A stretch of DNA of 64,000 nucleotides from Pichia kudriavzevii (GCF_003054445.1 NC_042507.1:744001-808000), one strand, 5' to 3'; positions 38,733 through 48,673 are shown, counted from the first letter of the stretch. Notes: generated by a model from the sequence alone, not told the origin. A program made the numbers and translations.

Positions 38733-39252
38733 TGTATAAGAATATGCAGCCAATACTTGTTATATCAAGGAGGTGATATGTTTGTTGAACCTCAAAGAGA
38801 TAGCCTATAGAATGTTGCCTTTACAAAAGAAGCAAAACGGCAAAATCTCAAAAATGAAAGCCGGAAACCAATTCATGGTTAATTAATATGTGCAATTTGT
38901 TTTTTTTTTTTTTTTTTCTCTTCGTTTTTGTCTTTCCTATTGATTTCCGTTTTTGAATTTACACTATATGGCTTTCTTTTCTTTTTCTTTGTACTGTTAG
39001 TTCCAATTATCGCGCAAACTATTCAATTGCAGAGACGTTTAAAAAAAAAAAAAAAAAACTAAAAATGAGAACCCAAAAGACGAGCTAAAATGAGAACCCA
39101 AAAGTTGAAATAGAGCCTAAAGGACTATAACAGGAGAAATAAAAACCGCTCGGGGAGGCACCAATTTCCTATTCTGGAGGCTCGTCAAACGGTTTTTTTT
39201 TTCGCCTTCTTGATTCGGATGTATCTTTTATGTCACTAATTGCTGTTATAAT
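38733..39252. other. Intergenic, SCH9 promoter and HTM1 3' end
   Basis: A 520-bp spacer with a T18 tract (38899-38917), an A18 run ending at 39058, and an 18-bp perfect direct repeat (listed separately). Such poly(dA:dT) tracts are typical of strong yeast promoters. Confidence 0.55.
39062..39104. repeat. 18-bp perfect direct repeat upstream of SCH9
   Basis: AAAATGAGAACCCAAAAG occurs at 39062-39079 and again at 39087-39104, a period of 25 bp, both preceded by CTA. It lies 330-370 bp upstream of the SCH9 start and could be a duplicated regulatory element. Confidence 0.8.
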
Positions 39253-41820
39253 TTACAGGTACAAAAGACACATGTTGTCAACTACATGTCCATCCATGAC
39301 AATGCACGAATCTTCAGTGAGAGAAATGTTGTCTCTGTTGGATAGAAGAACTGCCGTGGGTGATATCCATACATTTCCTCCTATTGGGATATTTTTCCCA
39401 TTCAGTTTTGTCACGTGCACCACACTCCTATTGTTGTCACTCTGTTTCTGCAATTGCTTTAACTGGATACGCAGACCTTCCAATTCGGGCAGATATATAT
39501 CGTCGCTGTAGTTGAATCTGTATATTGGAGAGACGTTGAATGTATCGTCGCTGGAAATCAATAGCTCCCATACTTGGCTATGTTCTTCAACGTCACAAGT
39601 AGAGTAACCATCTACAAACCTTTGATAAAATCCTTCTTCAACCTCTAGTTCTCTACCGTTTGGCATATAGGGTGGCCTTCTTAGCGTCATTGCATACACC
39701 CAGTCCAGTCTGTAAAACTCTTTATCTTCACTTAGCAGCGCCGATTGAATAAATGGTGACACTTGTGGCAATTGACAGGTATTCAACCCTAGATAATCCT
39801 TGACAATCTTTAGATTTTCTCCTTTCAACTGATTACTAAGCATCGATTCCATCCGGGTTTGATCGTGGTTCTTGAAGCTCCAATATTCTCGCTCAGTGAC
39901 TCTTAAACGCTTTCCATAGTTTCTCTCAATACCTCCATCTTCTGTGGGAATGGTGGAATAGAAATCGGAAATCCTATGAATTATAGGGTCCACTTTGTCG
40001 ATATTTGCATAAAACTTCTCCCTTAATCTGCTAAACTCCCTATTCAAGTTAAATGTCTCCTGGTGGAAGAATTTGTTCAATATCCCCTCATTTGCTTGAA
40101 CAGTCTTCTCATCCCACTTATTCATTTCTTCTAAGCTCGATGCAGCTAGGGGATTATACAAATTAAGACTCTTGTCGTACCAAAATGGGTGTCCTTCAGT
40201 GGTGAAAACCGTATTACCTTGCTGAACTTTATTTTCAACATCAAAGAGTAGATATAGGTATTTTAAGGTTTCACTGAGGACAAAACTTTCCTCCCTTGTA
40301 TGTGGTTTATCAGTTGTTATATCCAATGACCCAGTAAACCCACATGGAGCAATGGAATGCTCTCTAAGTCTCTCTAGGAAATCTTCGCCAATCCTCAAGT
40401 AAAATGGATCTTTGGTTGCTCGATATAAATGATACGTAGATTCAATGAATTCTGGTCTCAATGGGTACCATTCCAAGCCAATTGAATTTTTGAGCAAAAC
40501 TACATTAGTCATAGCGTCATCCAATCCGGGTATTAGATCTCCATCTTTATACCCTCTTGTTAAGTGGCTGAAATAAGTCTCTGATCTAAATGGCATAAAA
40601 TTCCACCTTTCAGGTATAGCACCATAATTATTCCAAAGTTTGAAATAAACTTTATGCAGCTTCTGGGCGTTGTCTAAATCCCCGCTCAAAACCTGCAATC
40701 CGGGGAAAAAGGCACTCAGACTATCAATCCATTCAGAAGTTGCTAATCCATTGTTAGCATTCAAATTAGCAAAAATGCCATCGTTGTTTTGGGAATGGGT
40801 TAATAACGCACTATACGAATTTAGCCAGATATCGTAAAAGAGATCATCGTTGAACAAAATTGAATATTTTAGCGCATATTCGTAGAAGGAGTCGATAGAA
40901 GCTCCAATCCCTGTTGTGGGATCATCAAAAGCTCTCAAGGAGGTATCAAACCCCCATGGTATCAAGTCTAGTTTGGTACGGCGTGACCAAAAGTCAAGAA
41001 CCGTACGCCTGGATATATCTTCGAATATTGTATCATTAGTTAATCTAGACAAAAGTCCAAATTCTAGTGTTAGGGTAGTTGCCCCAGCTGTACATTGTTC
41101 AACTTTTAACTTGGTATCAATTTTTGGACCATACTTTAGGTTTGTTCTTGGATAGTTGAAAACAAAATATTTTAGATATTCATCTCCTGAATAATATTCA
41201 TCATTCTCATGTTGAAATGTTACTATTAACCTTTTACCTAAATCATAAGCTAACTTCAACAAAAACCCATCATATCCATCGATTGTAAACCCCCGACGTG
41301 GATCAATTGCATATAGGTGTGCGCTTAATAATGAACCTAAAATTCTGATGTTGGTTTCAAAGACTTGGATTGTAGAATCAATCTCAAAATCTTTGTATGT
41401 TTCCTTGATAAGTTCAAGGATCTCTGCAAACTTATCCTTATTACCCATTATAATAAACGTGTCCATTGAATCAAATAAAGTTGCAGAATAATTACCCATG
41501 GCATCGTTTTTAACAGTATTGAATTTGTTTTGTGAATCTCGTTTATTAGGTTTACAATCTAATGGACGCACTTCATCATACGGAAATCCAAACTCCATAT
41601 ATTTATCCCATGCATATTCAAAAAGATCTCTTGTTTCATTTTTCAGTACTGATAAATGTTTTTTCGTGTATGTTGATTGGAAAATTGCAGAATCATTGTA
41701 TTTTGATTTGTAGGTGTATTTCTGAAAGTATTCGGCGTTATAATCTGCACAATAAACGGAAGTCAATAATGGCAAAAGTAGCAGAATAGGCCAAACCAAT
41801 GGATATGAACCACTACTCAT
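39253..41820 (-). CDS. HTM1: HTM1/MNL1, ER alpha-1,2-mannosidase of the GH47 EDEM class
   Basis: The 855-residue protein has a signal peptide (WPILLLLPLLTSVYCA) and a GH47 domain. Recognisable blocks: ETRDLFEYAWDKYMEFGFPYDEVRPLDC, DSTIQVFETNIRILGSLLSAHLYA, TGIGASIDSFYEYALKY, WIDSLSAFFPGLQVLSGDLD, EWYPLRPEFIESTYHLYRATKDPFY. Htm1 trims a mannose from Man8 glycans on misfolded glycoproteins in the ER, producing the signal read by Yos9 for ERAD; it works bound to Pdi1. The long C-terminal extension is shared with S. cerevisiae Htm1, including its final beta-rich part. Several N-glycosylation sites (NXS/T) are present. Adjacent to SCH9 as in S. cerevisiae, and divergent from DOT5 with 214 bp between starts. 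Confidence 0.92.
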   Translation of the reverse strand: MSSGSYPLVWPILLLLPLLTSVYCADYNAEYFQKYTYKSKYNDSAIFQSTYTKKHLSVLKNETRDLFEYAWDKYMEFGFPYDEVRPLDCKPNKRDSQNKFNTVKNDAMGNYSATLFDSMDTFIIMGNKDKFAEILELIKETYKDFEIDSTIQVFETNIRILGSLLSAHLYAIDPRRGFTIDGYDGFLLKLAYDLGKRLIVTFQHENDEYYSGDEYLKYFVFNYPRTNLKYGPKIDTKLKVEQCTAGATTLTLEFGLLSRLTNDTIFEDISRRTVLDFWSRRTKLDLIPWGFDTSLRAFDDPTTGIGASIDSFYEYALKYSILFNDDLFYDIWLNSYSALLTHSQNNDGIFANLNANNGLATSEWIDSLSAFFPGLQVLSGDLDNAQKLHKVYFKLWNNYGAIPERWNFMPFRSETYFSHLTRGYKDGDLIPGLDDAMTNVVLLKNSIGLEWYPLRPEFIESTYHLYRATKDPFYLRIGEDFLERLREHSIAPCGFTGSLDITTDKPHTREESFVLSETLKYLYLLFDVENKVQQGNTVFTTEGHPFWYDKSLNLYNPLAASSLEEMNKWDEKTVQANEGILNKFFHQETFNLNREFSRLREKFYANIDKVDPIIHRISDFYSTIPTEDGGIERNYGKRLRVTEREYWSFKNHDQTRMESMLSNQLKGENLKIVKDYLGLNTCQLPQVSPFIQSALLSEDKEFYRLDWVYAMTLRRPPYMPNGRELEVEEGFYQRFVDGYSTCDVEEHSQVWELLISSDDTFNVSPIYRFNYSDDIYLPELEGLRIQLKQLQKQSDNNRSVVHVTKLNGKNIPIGGNVWISPTAVLLSNRDNISLTEDSCIVMDGHVVDNMCLLYL

Positions 41821-42034
41821 GATTGCAACTTCTGGTTATTTATAGTATTGAATAATATTTAATTTTGACAAAAAAAGAAGTACTTTTAGAAAAAAAACGA
41901 GAATGGCAGAGCCGCAGCATGTCGAAGTTTCTATGATCGAAAAGCGATTGTTTAATGTTTACATGCGTGGAGGATTTATAAATATTAAATTAGAAGGCGT
42001 TAACCACCATACTACACTAACTGGATAAAAAAGA

Positions 42035-42781
42035 ATGTCCGTATCTAGACGTCGGTCAGAGAGAATCGCTGCAATTCAGCAAGAATTTGAAATTGTAAAA
42101 GCCCAGAAGGCTGAAACTCCAGCTTCTAAAGTCACAAAACCTAAAAAGTCGAGAACAAAGACACAAACAATAGCTACGAAAGTTACAGAACCAAAGAAGA
42201 GTACTAGAGAAACCGAAAATCTTAAACAAGGATCTCCAACTGTGAAGGTAGATTTGCCAAAGACGACTAAGTCTAGATCTGCTAAGAAAGAGGATGCTAT
42301 TGAACTTGGAGACGACTATGAATTAAATGTTGGCGACGAAATACCAAGTGATCTCGAAATAAAACTTCAAAACGGTGAAGAACAAAACTTATTAGAGTTT
42401 TCCAAGAAGGCTGGGGTATTAGTTATTTTTTCGTATCCAAAAGCATCAACTCCAGGCTGTACAAGACAAGCGAAAGGTTTTAGGGATCATTACAAGGAGT
42501 TGAACGAGAAATACGGAGCAAGTGTCTTAGGTTTAAGTGCCGATAATGCAAAGACACAAACCAATTTCAAGGTGAAACAAGAGTTGCAGTATGATTTGAT
42601 TTGCGATACAAAAAAGGAGTTGATTGCACTATTAGGTTGCAAGAAATTCCCTAGTGGTATTATCAGGTCCCACTTTATATTTGTCGATGGTGTCTTAAGG
42701 TTCAAAAATGTAAAGGTTAGTCCGGAGGAGAGTTTTACAAACGCGTTGAAACAAGTGAAAGAGCTATCCAAGTCTAAGTGA
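42035..42781 (+). CDS. DOT5: DOT5, nuclear thiol peroxidase (PrxQ/BCP type)
   Basis: A 248-residue peroxiredoxin. The first 85 residues are rich in Lys, Thr, Ser and Arg, consistent with nuclear targeting or DNA association. The thioredoxin-fold domain follows, with YPKASTPGCTRQAKGFRDHY around peroxidatic Cys142, GLSADNAKTQTNF and the C-terminal block IIRSHFIFVDGVLRFK; these match Dot5. In S. cerevisiae Dot5 and other PrxQ enzymes a resolving Cys sits five residues after the first; here that position is Lys147. Two other cysteines (C190, C202) could take over, or the enzyme may be one-Cys. Dot5 detoxifies alkyl hydroperoxides and affects telomeric silencing when overexpressed. Confidence 0.9.
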   Translation: MSVSRRRSERIAAIQQEFEIVKAQKAETPASKVTKPKKSRTKTQTIATKVTEPKKSTRETENLKQGSPTVKVDLPKTTKSRSAKKEDAIELGDDYELNVGDEIPSDLEIKLQNGEEQNLLEFSKKAGVLVIFSYPKASTPGCTRQAKGFRDHYKELNEKYGASVLGLSADNAKTQTNFKVKQELQYDLICDTKKELIALLGCKKFPSGIIRSHFIFVDGVLRFKNVKVSPEESFTNALKQVKELSKSK

Positions 42782-43148
42782 ACATTCATTTGGGCAGTAA
42801 AGGGAGCTAGAAGTTTCAGATTCCATATGTTGATAATTGCTATTAAAAAAATATCAAGATTGTCGTAGTTATTTCAAATTGTGCACATGCTCATCTGTAT
42901 TTTAGACGTTCTTTTAAGTGGATGGATCTTCGAGTTATAACTTGTATTCGTCTATTTTTATTTAAGTTTATTTTATTTTACTAATAACATTAATTTTTTT
43001 ATTTTCTAAATGGATTCCATAAAAAATTAAGCTATATAGTAAAAAGGTACGACTAATTTTGAAAATGATGTTTCAAGAATTTTAAGTGTATAAAGAAATT
43101 AAGAGACAATGATACATTGAAATAAAACAATAAACCAAACCAAGTATC
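42782..43148. other. Convergent 3' region between DOT5 and RPS5
   Basis: A 367-bp AT-rich spacer with several TTTATTTTA-like and TATATA elements (42955-43035) expected of yeast 3'-end processing signals. Nothing else was recognised. Confidence 0.5.
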
Positions 43149-43829
43149 TTAACGGTTGGACTTTGCAACTCTCTCTAATTCATCCTTCTTCTTGATAGCG
43201 TAAGAGGTGGAAGAACCCTTTGCAGCGTTGACTAATTCTTCAGCTAAACATTCAGCAATAGTCTTGATGTTTCTGAAAGCAGCTTCTCTTGCACCAATGG
43301 TCAATAAAGCAATAGCTTGGTTGACTCTTCTTAATGGAGAGACATCAACAGCTTGTCTTCTGACTGCACCAGCGGAACCAATTCTAGTGGTATCTTCTCT
43401 TGCACCAGTGTTGACAATAGCATCGACAATGACTTGTAATGGGTTCAAGTCGGTCAAAATGTGGATGATTTCCATAGCGTGCTTAATGATTCTGACAGCC
43501 TTTAACTTCTTACCGTTGTTTCTACCGTTCATCATCAAGGAGTTGGTCAATCTTTCAATGATTGGGCATTGTGCCTTTCTGAATCTCTTGGTAGCGTATC
43601 TACCTGCAGTGTGGGAAACGAAAACTGGTTGTCTGACTTGGATGTAGTCAGTCAAGGAGATGTCCTTAACAACAACATCTTCAAAAGACCACTTGTTGAA
43701 CAACTTGACTTCAGCTGCACCTTGTTGGACATCCTTTGGAATTGGAGTTGCTAATTCAACGTATTGAACTTCGACTGGTTCAGAGATGATTTCTTCTTCA
43801 AATTGTTGTTGTTCTTCGACGTCAGACAT
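43149..43829 (-). CDS. RPS5: RPS5, 40S ribosomal protein uS7
   Basis: The 226-residue protein matches eukaryotic uS7: [78 protein letters not shown], and the C-terminus ending VAKSNR. It sits at the head of the small subunit next to the E-site tRNA. Codon choice is strongly biased towards a few codons (for example GTC, GCT, TTG, AGA), as expected of a highly expressed gene. Only the acidic N-terminus (about 30 residues) is variable. It has no intron. The upstream region contains Reb1-type sites and tandem E-boxes. Confidence 0.98.
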   Translation of the reverse strand: MSDVEEQQQFEEEIISEPVEVQYVELATPIPKDVQQGAAEVKLFNKWSFEDVVVKDISLTDYIQVRQPVFVSHTAGRYATKRFRKAQCPIIERLTNSLMMNGRNNGKKLKAVRIIKHAMEIIHILTDLNPLQVIVDAIVNTGAREDTTRIGSAGAVRRQAVDVSPLRRVNQAIALLTIGAREAAFRNIKTIAECLAEELVNAAKGSSTSYAIKKKDELERVAKSNR

Positions 43830-44125
43830 GTTTTATTGTTTGTTGAATCAACTAATTTCTAAATAAGCAGAGAGAGAGTTAAACTTAATGCAGACTAACT
43901 TCAGACAAAAAAAAAAAAGGCCATTGGAAATTTCACTCTTGTCTAGACATTATATTCCCGGCAATCTCTGACGTGGGACCTGGAAAATCCCCGAAATGCG
44001 AAATTCGCTTCTAAACTGCAGTCACAGCTTCTGCAATAGGAAGGAGGCCAGCGACACCGCACAAGCAAGGCGCGAAATCACCCTCACTCTTTGGCCCAAA
44101 CAGGCAACCAAGCAGCAAACAGGGG

Positions 44126-44223
44126 TTACCCGGCCTTGCGGTATGGACCAGACGCAAATCTTATCAAAAGAATTTCCTGCTTGTCCCAATTAGGAAACAG
44201 AGCGACAACATAGTGTTACCCGG
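44126..44223. promoter_or_regulatory. Two Reb1-type sites (TTACCCGG), 90 bp apart
   Basis: TTACCCGG is present at 44126-44133 and 44216-44223 in the same orientation. It is the core of the general regulatory factor Reb1, which clears nucleosomes at many yeast promoters. The sites are about 300 and 390 bp upstream of RPS5 and about 600-690 bp from YAT2, so RPS5 is the likelier target. Confidence 0.55.
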
Positions 44224-44327
44224 CGTGGAATCCTAAAATAAGGGGGAAAAAAATACTTTCCACAACACGCATGCGCCACATGCCGGTGCTAATAAGCGTG
44301 TCCGGGGTGGCTGATGCCCTTGCCCTG

Positions 44328-44339
44328 CACGTGCACGTG
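44328..44339. promoter_or_regulatory. Tandem CACGTG E-boxes (Cbf1/bHLH type)
   Basis: CACGTG occurs twice back to back (44328-44333, 44334-44339) inside GCACGTGCACGTGCAC, followed by CACATGTG. This is the binding site of bHLH factors such as Cbf1, which regulates ribosomal protein genes in many non-Saccharomyces yeasts. Confidence 0.5.
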
Positions 44340-44815
44340 CACATGTGTATTCTCCTTTTCTTTTCTGCTCGCCACTCTTTAATGGCTCAAAGTCTTTTCT
44401 CCATTACGCTTAATGGCACCCAATCCAAAAAAAAAAAAAACAAAAGAAAAGAAAAAGAAAATAACTCTCCCTTATTAACCGTCTAATATTTAAATTTTGA
44501 TTACGTAATAGTTCATTGCAGTTATGTTCTCCTCGCCCCTCTCTTTCCTTCCCCGCGTTTCTCCAACCCCGCATTTGGGGGCTCGGCACGAAGAGGGCAA
44601 ATCAGCTGGATACTTACGATGGCTGTCATGGAGCTCCGATAGACCCTGTCGAGTCATGAGATATCTGTGATTACTGAAATGGAACTTTCTTTGTCTATAT
44701 AGATAAAGAGGTGCCTCTCCTTCTTCAGGCCTGGTACTAAATATCCGTCCCTTGCTGCTGAATCATAAAAGGTAGCAGTTCAACTGATAGAGACATCCCA
44801 ATCCTATATACTACT

Positions 44816-47065
44816 ATGCCATCCACGTTTGACAGCGAGAATTTGTTACCAAAGCTTCCTCTCCCAAATGTACAATCCTCAATCCATCAGGCCTTGGAGG
44901 CGTTGAAACCAATGGTACCTGAAAATGATTTTGAGAAGCTAGTCCATAACGCAGAAGAGTTTGCCAACTCGGAGATTTGTGAAACCTTACAGTCTCATTT
45001 GAAGAAAATCGCCGACTCTACTGACAACTATCTACATTCAGAAGGAATATCCACAACAACTTCCAATGTATACGGAGATTTAAGAGGCCAGACTTTACCT
45101 CGTAACCCGTTTTTCATTCTTGAGGATGACCCAATGAAGAACATTGTGCCCTCCCAAGAATACAGAGCTGCTGTTTTGACTTGTTCAACTTTGAGGTTTA
45201 TTGTTGCTTTGAAATTCGGATACTTAAAACCAGATTATGATCGATCTTCAAACAACCCGCTCTCCATGACTGCGTACCATAACTTGTTTGGCACTACAGT
45301 TATCCCTATGAATAACGGTGTCACAATGAAGAAGTCAGAAGGCTCCAAACATATCATTTTCATGTCCAATGGCCAATTCTATTCGTTGACAGTCCTATCA
45401 GAAGATTATCAAATTTGGTTCTCCAAACATGAATTGAGCGCTATAATTAAAGAGATTATTCATGATTCAATTCATCGGAAAAATAACTTTAATGTCGGCA
45501 CCTTTACAAGTGAAGCTAAAACAACCTGGAAGGCGGCAAGGTTTGCCTTGGAAAAAACAAATTCTCAACAAATGGAGGTGATTGATAGCGCCTTATTTAT
45601 TGTGTGTTTAGATCATGAAACATTTGACTTGAATCACGTGAACAATGAAAGTAATAAAATCCAATTAGTTTCACATGGTACTTCTAGAATTGATAAAAAT
45701 GGTCATCAATTTGGTACTTGTATCAATAGATATTATGATAAATTGAATATAGTTGTTACTAAAAATGCCACTGCAGCTTGTATTTATCCAGCCTCCATTA
45801 TTGATGGTACTTCTGTTTTGAGATTTATTAGTGATATTTATACCGATTCAGTTTTAAGGTTGGCAAGAATGATCAATGGTAAAAATTATACTCTATGGAC
45901 AGAAATCAATACTGTTCCTATAGATAGTAAAATTGTCAAGCCTAATTATCAATATCTTAAGTTCAACCTAACTAATGAAATTGCGAATGGTTTACATTTG
46001 GCAGAGTCTAGGTTGGCAGATATTATCAACCAGCATGAATATGTTGCCAAGAAGATTGAAATGGGAAAGTCATATATTCGTGACAAAATGAAGATACCAA
46101 CGGATGCCTTTGTCCAAATTTGTATCCAAATCACATATTATGCTCTTTACGGTAAATGTCCTTCAACTTTTGAGCCAGTCTCGACTAGAAGATTCCGTGA
46201 CTCGAGAACAGAACCAATCTGTGTCCAAAACGAATATATTCTGGAGTTATGCCAAGCGTTTATTTCTCAAACCACAGAAGAGGAAAAATGGAAGTTGATT
46301 CTACAAGCTATAGAGAAACATCAGAAAAATGTTAAAAACGCAAGTTCTGGTCTGGGGTTTGAAAGACATTTGAGTGCTTTAAGATCTGCGTTTATTCAAA
46401 GAAATACACTTAACAACTTGAATCCAGAATTGCCAAAGATTAACCCAACTTCATTACCTCCATTTCTTTTCGATTCCTTAATTGAAAATCTCTATAAACC
46501 AGAATTAATTGCAGCTAATTGTGGAAATCCAGCTCTTGACTATTTTGGTATTACGCCATCTGTACCTTCTGGATTTGGTTTTGGATATATAATTAAAGAT
46601 GATTATATTACAATTGTTGGATCATCTCAATGGAGACAAACTGGTAGGTTTTTGGATACTCTTGAAAGAGTATTTTTGAACATAAAACAGATTTGGAGAA
46701 ATGTTGTCATTAACCAATCGAATAACAGAGATACTGACTTGCAAGAGTATATCAAGTCAATCCCAATGTCTCTTGTTCAGTCCAATAATTCATCTTGGTT
46801 ACCCAATATAAATTCAAAATCAAAATCAAATACGAAGGCTGATGCATATATTATGGGAGGTTATGATTACTTTGATGTTGGTCAATTACACGTCAGATCT
46901 GAAATGGCTTCAAGGGCCCAAAGTCAAGCTGTCAGTAGGGCAATCAGTAGAGCTGGAAGCCAAGTGAATCTAGCCAAAATTCCAAGTTTCAAAAATGTGG
47001 ATTCCGCTCACAGTGAAAAACCTCCTACTGTCGGCAGGCTATTAAGTTTACAGACCGATCTATAG
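44816..47065 (+). CDS. YAT2: YAT2, carnitine acyltransferase family protein
   Basis: The 749-residue protein spans the choline/carnitine acyltransferase fold: LPKLPLPNVQSSI at the N-terminus, QTLPRNPFFILEDDP, SMTAYHNLFGTTVIP, the carnitine-binding EPVSTRRFRDSRTE segment, and a C-terminal YFGITPSVPSGFGFGYIIKDD. The overall pattern follows S. cerevisiae Yat2 rather than Cat2 or Yat1. Yat2 moves acetyl groups between CoA and carnitine in the cytosol when cells grow on non-fermentable carbon. The block that normally contains the catalytic His (YEHxxxDG-like) reads YPASIIDG here, so the histidine seems absent. GCD11 follows two genes later; the two are adjacent in S. cerevisiae (YER024W, YER025W). 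No organelle-targeting signal was seen. Confidence 0.88.
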   Translation: MPSTFDSENLLPKLPLPNVQSSIHQALEALKPMVPENDFEKLVHNAEEFANSEICETLQSHLKKIADSTDNYLHSEGISTTTSNVYGDLRGQTLPRNPFFILEDDPMKNIVPSQEYRAAVLTCSTLRFIVALKFGYLKPDYDRSSNNPLSMTAYHNLFGTTVIPMNNGVTMKKSEGSKHIIFMSNGQFYSLTVLSEDYQIWFSKHELSAIIKEIIHDSIHRKNNFNVGTFTSEAKTTWKAARFALEKTNSQQMEVIDSALFIVCLDHETFDLNHVNNESNKIQLVSHGTSRIDKNGHQFGTCINRYYDKLNIVVTKNATAACIYPASIIDGTSVLRFISDIYTDSVLRLARMINGKNYTLWTEINTVPIDSKIVKPNYQYLKFNLTNEIANGLHLAESRLADIINQHEYVAKKIEMGKSYIRDKMKIPTDAFVQICIQITYYALYGKCPSTFEPVSTRRFRDSRTEPICVQNEYILELCQAFISQTTEEEKWKLILQAIEKHQKNVKNASSGLGFERHLSALRSAFIQRNTLNNLNPELPKINPTSLPPFLFDSLIENLYKPELIAANCGNPALDYFGITPSVPSGFGFGYIIKDDYITIVGSSQWRQTGRFLDTLERVFLNIKQIWRNVVINQSNNRDTDLQEYIKSIPMSLVQSNNSSWLPNINSKSKSNTKADAYIMGGYDYFDVGQLHVRSEMASRAQSQAVSRAISRAGSQVNLAKIPSFKNVDSAHSEKPPTVGRLLSLQTDL

Positions 47066-47254
47066 TTTTTCACATCTCCTTCAATACAGGTCATTTATCA
47101 TCATTATGATTATCATTACCATTAATTCATCCTTTTTATCTATAACTACTTTCAATTGTAGCTTTTTATGATTTTGACAAAATCCTTTATTACATATGCC
47201 TATTTAATTTGCGAATATTTGATTGTTTCTTTGTGACAAAAGTTACTCCAACCT

Positions 47255-48673
47255 TTAGACAATGTCGTGATTAACTTGTTCCAACTTTCTTACCTTTTCA
47301 TCCAAACAAGAGAACTCTACCGCAAGAAAAAGATTTGCCATAATTAAGAAGGTACCCGTTAGCTGGAAACAAAGCCATAGTAGCCCATCCCTAGCAAAAA
47401 ATCCTGTAAAACAAGGACTGATTGATCTAGCAATTTGTTTGCCAATATTAACACTTCCCATGACTTTGGATAATTCTACTGGTGGAATCAATGAGGTTAA
47501 AATAATTTGTCTGGGAACAACGTCAAATGCGGTTGTAACTTGGTTTAGCAAATAGAAAACAGCAGCTACGTTGAAGTTATATCCTAATAAAGGAATTGCC
47601 ATGAAAAATAAACCACAGGGGATTTGTGTTAGAACAGATGATTTAATAGGTCCAAAACGTTTAGCAAACCACGCCGAGGGTATAGCTGAGATTGACATAG
47701 CAATCCCTGAGAATCCAAATAGTACTCCAAGAATGACTGCCGATATTTGATACCTTTTCTTGAAGTAATAGACAACCCATGCATTTGTCATAAACCCATA
47801 GCCAAATGAATCAAGCATAAATGGTACCATCAATTTGAAAAGAATAGATTGGGTTTGCGGTGATAAACCTGTAATTGTTGGATGCTCGACCGTTGATTGA
47901 ATACGCAACAATGGTTGACGCTCGCCATTTGCTGAAGTCATAGTTGATGTAGAAGCCTGAGAATCAATTGTCCTATTCGATTCCTCATTATCCTCATTAT
48001 CTAGTTGATTTTCAAGTGTTAGTTTGTATGGCGGAATATATGAAGGTTCTGCCTTTTCAGATATGAATAACAATGAAGCAAACTTTAGTACCGAGGTAAA
48101 AACTATAACATAAAAAGTGCACCTGTAAGCGTCTTTTGTAGAAAATCCATGATTCAAAATCAATGTTTGGACAATAAGACCAGCCAAAACGGAACCAAGC
48201 GATGCGCCAACAGAACCAAGTATCCAATGGATTGCATAAATTTCAGGCCTGTGATTCGGTGGAGTTAAGTTGGCCAAAACGGTCTCCTCGATTGTTTTGA
48301 ATGGACCAGCCTCGTTACCTGAAGGCGATATAACACCGACTATAGCTGCAAATAGTAAATAATGAAAGTTGCCTGTACCCGTGGAGAATATAAAACCAGC
48401 AACAATCATCAAGAAGCTCCCTAACAGCATGATGAATCTATTTCCCAGCTTGTTGGCATTCCATGTCAACGCATATGAAATCACAGAATCTCCTACCATG
48501 GTTAGTGACATGAACAAACCGATGTTCACCTCGCTGATATTAAGTTCTCTTAAATATAGCGTCAAGACTTGGTTTGTGAGACCGAATGAGATCATACGAA
48601 TAAATACCGAGAACCATAAAAGCCTGATATCAGTTGTGGATTGTTTTAGAGAGTGCCAAATATGTGTAGACAT
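47255..48673 (-). CDS. Major facilitator superfamily transporter, substrate unknown
   Basis: The 472-residue membrane protein has about eleven or twelve hydrophobic segments in two halves. A central hydrophilic loop (about residues 210-270) is rich in Glu, Ser and Asn. The start is the first ATG (48673, MSTHIWHSLKQS); the frame upstream opens only with GTG. The first loop, NEAGPFKTIEETVLANLTPP, and the charged WFAKRFGPIKSS segment are typical of an MFS subgroup found throughout fungi, but I cannot assign a substrate. It is transcribed divergently from the zinc-cluster gene, an arrangement common for a regulator and its target, although this is only suggestive. Confidence 0.7.
   Translation of the reverse strand: MSTHIWHSLKQSTTDIRLLWFSVFIRMISFGLTNQVLTLYLRELNISEVNIGLFMSLTMVGDSVISYALTWNANKLGNRFIMLLGSFLMIVAGFIFSTGTGNFHYLLFAAIVGVISPSGNEAGPFKTIEETVLANLTPPNHRPEIYAIHWILGSVGASLGSVLAGLIVQTLILNHGFSTKDAYRCTFYVIVFTSVLKFASLLFISEKAEPSYIPPYKLTLENQLDNEDNEESNRTIDSQASTSTMTSANGERQPLLRIQSTVEHPTITGLSPQTQSILFKLMVPFMLDSFGYGFMTNAWVVYYFKKRYQISAVILGVLFGFSGIAMSISAIPSAWFAKRFGPIKSSVLTQIPCGLFFMAIPLLGYNFNVAAVFYLLNQVTTAFDVVPRQIILTSLIPPVELSKVMGSVNIGKQIARSISPCFTGFFARDGLLWLCFQLTGTFLIMANLFLAVEFSCLDEKVRKLEQVNHDIV

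Larger units (their letters stand above)
43830..44815. other. Long divergent promoter between RPS5 and YAT2
   Basis: A 986-bp region with an A12 run near 43906, two Reb1-type sites, tandem CACGTG motifs, an A14 run near 44428 and a CT-rich stretch (44527-44560). No ORF of interest was seen. The sites are listed separately. Confidence 0.65.
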
